Shown: one piece after another, positions 13,492 through 16,616 of the stretch | How positions within the stretch are numbered: position 1 is the first letter of the stretch | Layout: each line of letters opens with the position of its first letter | Source of the DNA: Pseudofrankia nepalensis | Lineage (GTDB): Bacteria; Actinomycetota; Actinomycetes; Frankiales; Frankiaceae | DNA length: 16,616 nt | Assembly (NCBI RefSeq): GCF_016786305.1 | Contig: NZ_JADWYV010000230.1 | Strand: one strand, 5' to 3' | Notes under the pieces: generated by a model | Database searches by the model: none | Told to the model about the DNA's origin: nothing | The model's input: the letters and a program-made list of their open reading frames with translations, nothing else | Position numbers and translations under genes: made by a program

Positions 13492-14409
13492 GTGAGTGTT
13501 GAGCCGGAGATCCGGGTTGTCGTCGTGACCTTCCGGTCCGGCGACGTCATCGCGAACTTCCTGGACACGCTGGCGAAGGCGACGTCGCGGACCTACGAGG
13601 TCGTCGTCGTCGACAACTCGCCCGAGCTGGACGCGGCGACCGCGTCCGCGGCCGAGCGTCCTGAGGTCCGGCTCGTGCGGCCGGGACGCAACCTCGGCTA
13701 CGGAGCCGCGGCCAACCGGGGCGCGGCTGGCGCCAGGGGCACCTGGGTGGTCGTCGCCAACGCCGACATCTCGTTCACCGCCGGCTCGGTCGACGAACTG
13801 GTCGACGCCGCGGCGCGCTGGCCGGACGGCGGGGCGTTCGGCCCGGGGATCGTCAACCCGGACGGCGCGCTCTACCCGTCGGCTCGCGATCTGCCTTCGC
13901 TGGGCCGGGGCGTCGGGCACGCGCTGTTCGGCTGGTTCTGGCCGACGAACCCGTGGACGGCCTCCTACCGCCGGGAGCGCGGCGCGCCCCGCGAGGCGAC
14001 GGCCGGCTGGCTGTCGGGCTCGGTCCAGCTGCTGCGGCGGGAGGCGTTCGAGTCGGTCGCTGGGTTCGACGAGTCGTACTTCATGTTCATGGAGGACGTC
14101 GATCTCGACCGTCGCCTCGGGCTCGCCGGCTGGAGCAGCGTGTACGTACCGAGCGCGGTCGTCGAGCACCTGGGCGGCCATTCCACGCAGCGCACGTCGC
14201 GAAAGATGCTCGTCGCCCACCATCGCAGCATGGTGCGCTACCTGTGCCGCCAGTACGCGGGGCCCGGTTACCTGCCGCTGCGGGTGGCGCTCACCGTGGG
14301 CCTCGGTGCCCGGCTGCTGGCGGCCCTGGCGTTCGCCAAGGACAGCGCCGGCGCCCGGACCACTCGCTCCGCGGCCCTGCTGCCACCCGCCGGCACTCGC
14401 GAGCGCTGA
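13492..14409 (+). CDS. wbbL: WbbL-like dTDP-rhamnosyltransferase (GT2)
   Basis: The protein has 305 residues, close to the about 300 of mycobacterial WbbL. WbbL adds rhamnose from dTDP-rhamnose to polyprenyl-PP-GlcNAc, making the linker between peptidoglycan and arabinogalactan. Motifs: VVVVTFRSGDVI (9-20), VVVDNS (38-43), NLGYGAAANRG (67-77), NADI as the metal-site variant (90-93), WLSGSVQLLRREAFESVAGFDESYFMFMEDVDLDRRLG (173-210, with the catalytic ED-x-D) and VVEHLGGHST. GTG 13492 has AAAAGAGG ending 7 nt before it, which decides the start over longer frames at 13387 or 13270. The next gene is an NDP-hexose pyrophosphorylase, as in the wbbL1-manB pair of Mycobacterium tuberculosis, supporting orthology. 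Since Frankia-type cells are not known to make arabinogalactan, the acceptor here may be another lipid-linked glycan. No rmlD is seen upstream; the assembly gap lies there. Confidence 0.88.
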   Translation: MSVEPEIRVVVVTFRSGDVIANFLDTLAKATSRTYEVVVVDNSPELDAATASAAERPEVRLVRPGRNLGYGAAANRGAAGARGTWVVVANADISFTAGSVDELVDAAARWPDGGAFGPGIVNPDGALYPSARDLPSLGRGVGHALFGWFWPTNPWTASYRRERGAPREATAGWLSGSVQLLRREAFESVAGFDESYFMFMEDVDLDRRLGLAGWSSVYVPSAVVEHLGGHSTQRTSRKMLVAHHRSMVRYLCRQYAGPGYLPLRVALTVGLGARLLAALAFAKDSAGARTTRSAALLPPAGTRER

Positions 14410-14446
14410 GGGCGACCGACCTCGCGCCTGGATGTCCACGCGCTGG

Positions 14447-14462
14447 CGGTCGGTTTCGACCG
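14447..14462 (+). terminator. Short hairpin after wbbL
   Basis: CGGTCG (14447-14452) pairs with CGACCG (14457-14462) across GTTT, 37 nt after the wbbL stop. Two G-U pairs can extend it. There is no U-tract. If it acts, the pyrophosphorylase gene needs its own promoter in 14463-14692, where no clear -35/-10 pair was found. Confidence 0.3.
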
Positions 14463-14692
14463 TTAACGCAACTGTGGCGCCACGGGTGCGGGTAGGGGTC
14501 GACATTCACCTGGCTTTGGTTCGGTTGGCCTTGTGCGATGGCCGGCCTCCGCCCGGTGATGAGCACTCGTCTGCTGGAAGCGTGCTGGTGCCGCTTGGCT
14601 GCTTGTAGCTACGAGATGTGGCTCGGCGACGGTCTGCCCTACTTGGATGGGCGCCGTCGTCTACTCCCACGAGATCTGGAAAACTGGCCGTT

Positions 14693-15766
14693 ATGGATGC
14701 TGTGATGCTGGTGGGGGGCAAGGGAACTCGGCTGCGGCCGCTGACGATGTCCGCCCCCAAGCCGATGCTTCCGGTCGCCGGGGTGCCGGTCACCGCGCAC
14801 ATGCTCGCCCGCGCGCGCGACGCCGGGATCGACCGCGTCGTGCTCGCCACCTCGTACAAGGCCGAGGTGTTCGAGGAGTACTTCGGGGATGGCTCGGCGC
14901 ATGGCCTCGAGCTGGCCTACGTGACCGAGACCGAGCCCCTGGGCACCGGCGGGGCCATCCGCAACGTCGCCGATTTCCTGCGCTCCGGACCCGATGACCC
15001 GGTTGTCATCTTCAACGGCGACATTTTGTCCGGCCTCGACATCCAGGCACTGATCGCCCGGCACACCGACAGCGGCGCGGCGGTCACCCTGCACCTGACC
15101 GAGGTCGACGACCCGCGCGCCTTCGGCGTCGTCCCCACCGACGCCAGCGGCCGGGTGACGGAGTTCCTGGAGAAGACCCCGGACCCGCCGACCAACCTGA
15201 TCAACGCGGGCTGCTACGTGTTCCGCCGCTCGGTGATCGACGAGATCCCGGCCGGTCGGCCCGTGTCGGTGGAGCGGGAGACCTTCCCAGGCCTACTCGC
15301 TGCCGGCGTGCCGATCGCCGCCTACCCGGACAGCACCTACTGGCTCGACCTGGGTACCCCCGCGGCCTTCGTCCGTGGCTCCCGCGACCTGGTACAGGGC
15401 CGGATCGCCTCCTCGGCGCTGCCCGGCCCGGTGGGTGAGGCGCTGGTGCTGAGCGGCGCGGTCGTCGCCTCCGACGCGAAGCTGTTCGGCGGCGCGACCG
15501 TCGGCGTCGGCGTGACCGTGGGCGGCGGCGCGACGATCGACGGCGCGGTGCTCTTCGACGGCGCGACCATCGGCACCGGCGCGACGGTGCGTGACTCGGT
15601 CATCGGCCGGGACGCGGTGATCGGCGAGGGCGTCGTGCTGGAAGGGGTCGTCATCGGCGACGGCGCCCGAATCGAGCCGGGCAACGAGCTGCGCGCCGGC
15701 GTGCGGGTCTTCCCCGGCAGCACGCTGTCCGCCGGCTCCATCCGCTTCAGCTCCGACCGCGTCTGA
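14693..15766 (+). CDS. manB: Mannose-1-phosphate guanylyltransferase / NDP-sugar pyrophosphorylase
   Basis: The protein has 357 residues, against about 359 for mycobacterial ManB (Rv3264c, also called ManC). It makes an NDP-hexose from NTP and hexose-1-phosphate, most likely GDP-mannose, in the cytoplasm. The nucleotidyltransferase domain shows VGGKGTRLRPLT (7-18), PKPMLPV (22-28), ETEPLGTGGAIRN and the metal-binding FNGDIL (107-112). The C-terminal part (about 266-333) is a left-handed beta-helix of I/V-G-x-G-A repeats, as in the GDP-mannose and glucose-1-phosphate enzymes. Sequence alone does not separate GDP-mannose from dTDP- or UDP-glucose formation; pairing with wbbL argues for the ManB ortholog. 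ATG 14693 starts the family's N-terminal beta strand directly; the longer frame to 14618 adds no homologous sequence. Only a weak GGAAAA lies upstream. The gene is 283 nt after wbbL. The product could feed the three GT4 enzymes and the GtrB-like enzyme. Confidence 0.9.
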   Translation: MDAVMLVGGKGTRLRPLTMSAPKPMLPVAGVPVTAHMLARARDAGIDRVVLATSYKAEVFEEYFGDGSAHGLELAYVTETEPLGTGGAIRNVADFLRSGPDDPVVIFNGDILSGLDIQALIARHTDSGAAVTLHLTEVDDPRAFGVVPTDASGRVTEFLEKTPDPPTNLINAGCYVFRRSVIDEIPAGRPVSVERETFPGLLAAGVPIAAYPDSTYWLDLGTPAAFVRGSRDLVQGRIASSALPGPVGEALVLSGAVVASDAKLFGGATVGVGVTVGGGATIDGAVLFDGATIGTGATVRDSVIGRDAVIGEGVVLEGVVIGDGARIEPGNELRAGVRVFPGSTLSAGSIRFSSDRV

Positions 15767-15777
15767 CCCACCGTCAG

Positions 15778-15797
15778 CTGGCCGGGCGACCGGCCGG
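15778..15797 (+). terminator. Hairpin after the pyrophosphorylase gene
   Basis: GGCCGG (15780-15785) pairs with CCGGCC (15790-15795) across GCGA, extended by one G-U and one C-G pair. It begins 12 nt after the stop codon. It has no U-tract but the position is right for a GC-type terminator. Confidence 0.45.
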
Positions 15798-15837
15798 ATC
15801 GTCGGGAACCCGGCGCGGGGACGGAGTCCAAGGGCTC

Positions 15838-16026
15838 ATGGATGCTCCCGCGCCGGGCACGACGTCGGCCCTCGCCCGCTCGCTGAGGCTGACGGCAACG
15901 CTGTTGGCCGGGTATGGCGCGCACGAGCCGGGCCCGTCCGCCGACGTCCAACTGGGCCAGCTAGGCCAGGGCGTGGGCATCCCGTGGTGGAACGGTGTCG
16001 TCTCCTACGAAGGCGTCGTCTCCTAG
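15838..16026 (+). CDS. Possible 62-residue small protein, doubtful
   Basis: I do not recognise this product and it may not be a gene. The frame begins at ATG 15838 with AAGG 4 nt and GGAG 11 nt upstream. Residues 11-26 are mildly hydrophobic, and there is a short LGQLGQGVG stretch. The last 12 residues are written by an imperfect direct repeat of GTCGTCTCCTA (15999-16009 and 16017-16027), the stop codon being part of the second copy. It sits between the plus-strand pyrophosphorylase and the convergent nitroreductase gene. Confidence 0.2.
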   Translation: MDAPAPGTTSALARSLRLTATLLAGYGAHEPGPSADVQLGQLGQGVGIPWWNGVVSYEGVVS

Positions 16027-16060
16027 GAGAAGGAGCCCTTCGAGTCGGCCCTGGCCCGGC

Positions 16061-16561
16061 TCAGCGCGGGTCGAGGCGGAAGACGCGCAGGGTCCGGCCG
16101 GTGGGCAGAGCGGGATCGTTCATCCTGGCGTACTCGGCGTAGCCGGGCCAGAAGGTGGTCAGCTTCGGCCACATGGCCGCCCGCTCCTCGCCCTCGACGA
16201 GGCGGGCGCGCAGCTCACGGCGCTTGCCGCGGTGGACGACCGCGACGTCCGGATGCGCGAGCAGGTTCGCGGTCCACGCCGGGTGCCCTGTCCGGCCGTA
16301 GTTGCTGCCGACCAGCCAGAACCCGTCGCCGTCCGGCATGGTGGCCAGCGGGGTGCGGCGCGCGAGGCCGGAGCGCGCCCCGGTGTGCTCCAGCATGATC
16401 ATGGGCAGCATCATCTGGCCGATCATCAGCCGGCCGCCGCTGATCTTGTGAAGTGTCCGGTCCACCTTGGGGACCACCGAAGGCCCGATCCGCTGGAACG
16501 CTGGGTGCAGCGAGAACGCCTGCGCCATCCGCCCGATCCGAGTCTCCGGCCCGATCTTCAT
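16061..16561 (-). CDS. Deazaflavin (F420)-dependent nitroreductase/oxidoreductase family protein (Ddn-like)
   Basis: The protein has 166 residues from ATG 16561. MLEHTGARSGLARRTPLATMPDGDGFWLVGSNYGRTGHPAWTANLLAHPDV (56-106) is the signature of the Ddn/FDOR-B split-barrel family, with GARSG (61-65) and GSNYGR (85-90) lining the F420 phosphate and deazaflavin site; VGEE-like and FWPGYAEYARMN follow as usual. These enzymes use reduced F420 to reduce quinones, nitro compounds or other electrophiles, often at the membrane. The frame is open to GTG 16588 (175 residues). ATG is preferred because TATGCT (16575-16570), a good -10 box, lies 8 nt before it, which would make the transcript leaderless and place GTG 16588 upstream of it. 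A TetR-type inverted repeat is just upstream. The gene is convergent with the pyrophosphorylase gene and unlikely to belong to the glycan pathway. Confidence 0.92.
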   Translation of the reverse strand: MKIGPETRIGRMAQAFSLHPAFQRIGPSVVPKVDRTLHKISGGRLMIGQMMLPMIMLEHTGARSGLARRTPLATMPDGDGFWLVGSNYGRTGHPAWTANLLAHPDVAVVHRGKRRELRARLVEGEERAAMWPKLTTFWPGYAEYARMNDPALPTGRTLRVFRLDPR

Positions 16562-16569
16562 GATGGCTG

Positions 16570-16575
16570 AGCATA
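16570..16575 (-). promoter_or_regulatory. -10 box of the nitroreductase gene
   Basis: TATGCT on the minus strand fits TANNNT and lies 8 nt before ATG 16561, the spacing expected for a leaderless transcript. No good -35 box is seen 17 nt upstream, which is common for regulated actinobacterial promoters. Confidence 0.4.
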
Positions 16576-16598
16576 GCGAGTCCAACACGGATCGGGCC

Positions 16599-16616
16599 CG
16601 CGACCGAACGGTCGCG
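16599..16616. promoter_or_regulatory. TetR-type operator (CGCGACCGAACGGTCGCG)
   Basis: Perfect 8-bp arms flank a 2-nt centre at the right edge of the window. The ACCG-NN-CGGT core is the classic form of many actinobacterial TetR-family sites. It lies 23 nt upstream of the proposed -10 box of the nitroreductase gene, so it would overlap the -35 region and allow repression. A divergent tetR gene just outside the window is the natural expectation. Confidence 0.6.

Noticed and set aside
13261..14505. Minus-strand frame of 414 codons
   Set aside because: Antisense of wbbL, which has full family motifs and a good ribosome site.

Overview
The window is very GC-rich DNA with strong G/C third-position bias, many GTG starts, weak Shine-Dalgarno signals and GC-only hairpins without U-tracts. 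This fits a filamentous actinomycete; the style of the proteins suggests Frankia or a close relative (inference, no database search was run). Nearly all of it is a surface-glycan biosynthesis locus, flanked by a Ser/Thr kinase on the left and an F420-type nitroreductase on the right.

Layout. 1-1334 (minus): N-terminal part of a Hanks-type Ser/Thr kinase running off the left edge. 1842-4205 (minus): multi-pass DUF2142/GT-C-like membrane protein with an unusual cytoplasmic tail made of 12 nine-residue repeats. 4404-5117 (minus): left-handed beta-helix sugar O-acyltransferase. 5118-5525: divergent control region with two perfect inverted repeats and a leader hairpin. 5526-12740 (plus): a GtrB/DPM1-like polyprenyl-phosphate glycosyltransferase, a GT4 glycosyltransferase, two class I SAM methyltransferases, a small two-helix membrane protein and two more GT4 glycosyltransferases, ending in two hairpins. 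12837-12956: homopolymer junk around a 10-N assembly gap. 13067-13372: two large imperfect inverted repeats. 13492-15766 (plus): a WbbL-like rhamnosyltransferase followed by an NDP-mannose/glucose pyrophosphorylase, the same pair as mycobacterial wbbL1-manB. 16061-16561 (minus): deazaflavin-dependent nitroreductase with a perfect TetR-type operator at the right edge.

How the genes may work together (inference). The pyrophosphorylase would supply an activated hexose, probably GDP-mannose. WbbL and the three GT4 enzymes would build a lipid-linked oligosaccharide at the inner face of the membrane. The two methyltransferases could O-methylate or cap it. The GtrB-like enzyme would make a polyprenyl-phosphate sugar that the DUF2142 GT-C protein could use outside the membrane, and the acyltransferase would add acyl groups. 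No flippase, polymerase, ABC exporter, initiating phosphosugar transferase or rmlABCD gene is visible, so export and initiation must be encoded elsewhere or lost in the gap. The most noteworthy points are the divergent GtrB / DUF2142 / acyltransferase module, the repeat tail, the 55-nt inverted repeat next to the gap, and the inverted repeat covering the apparent leaderless start of the first methyltransferase.
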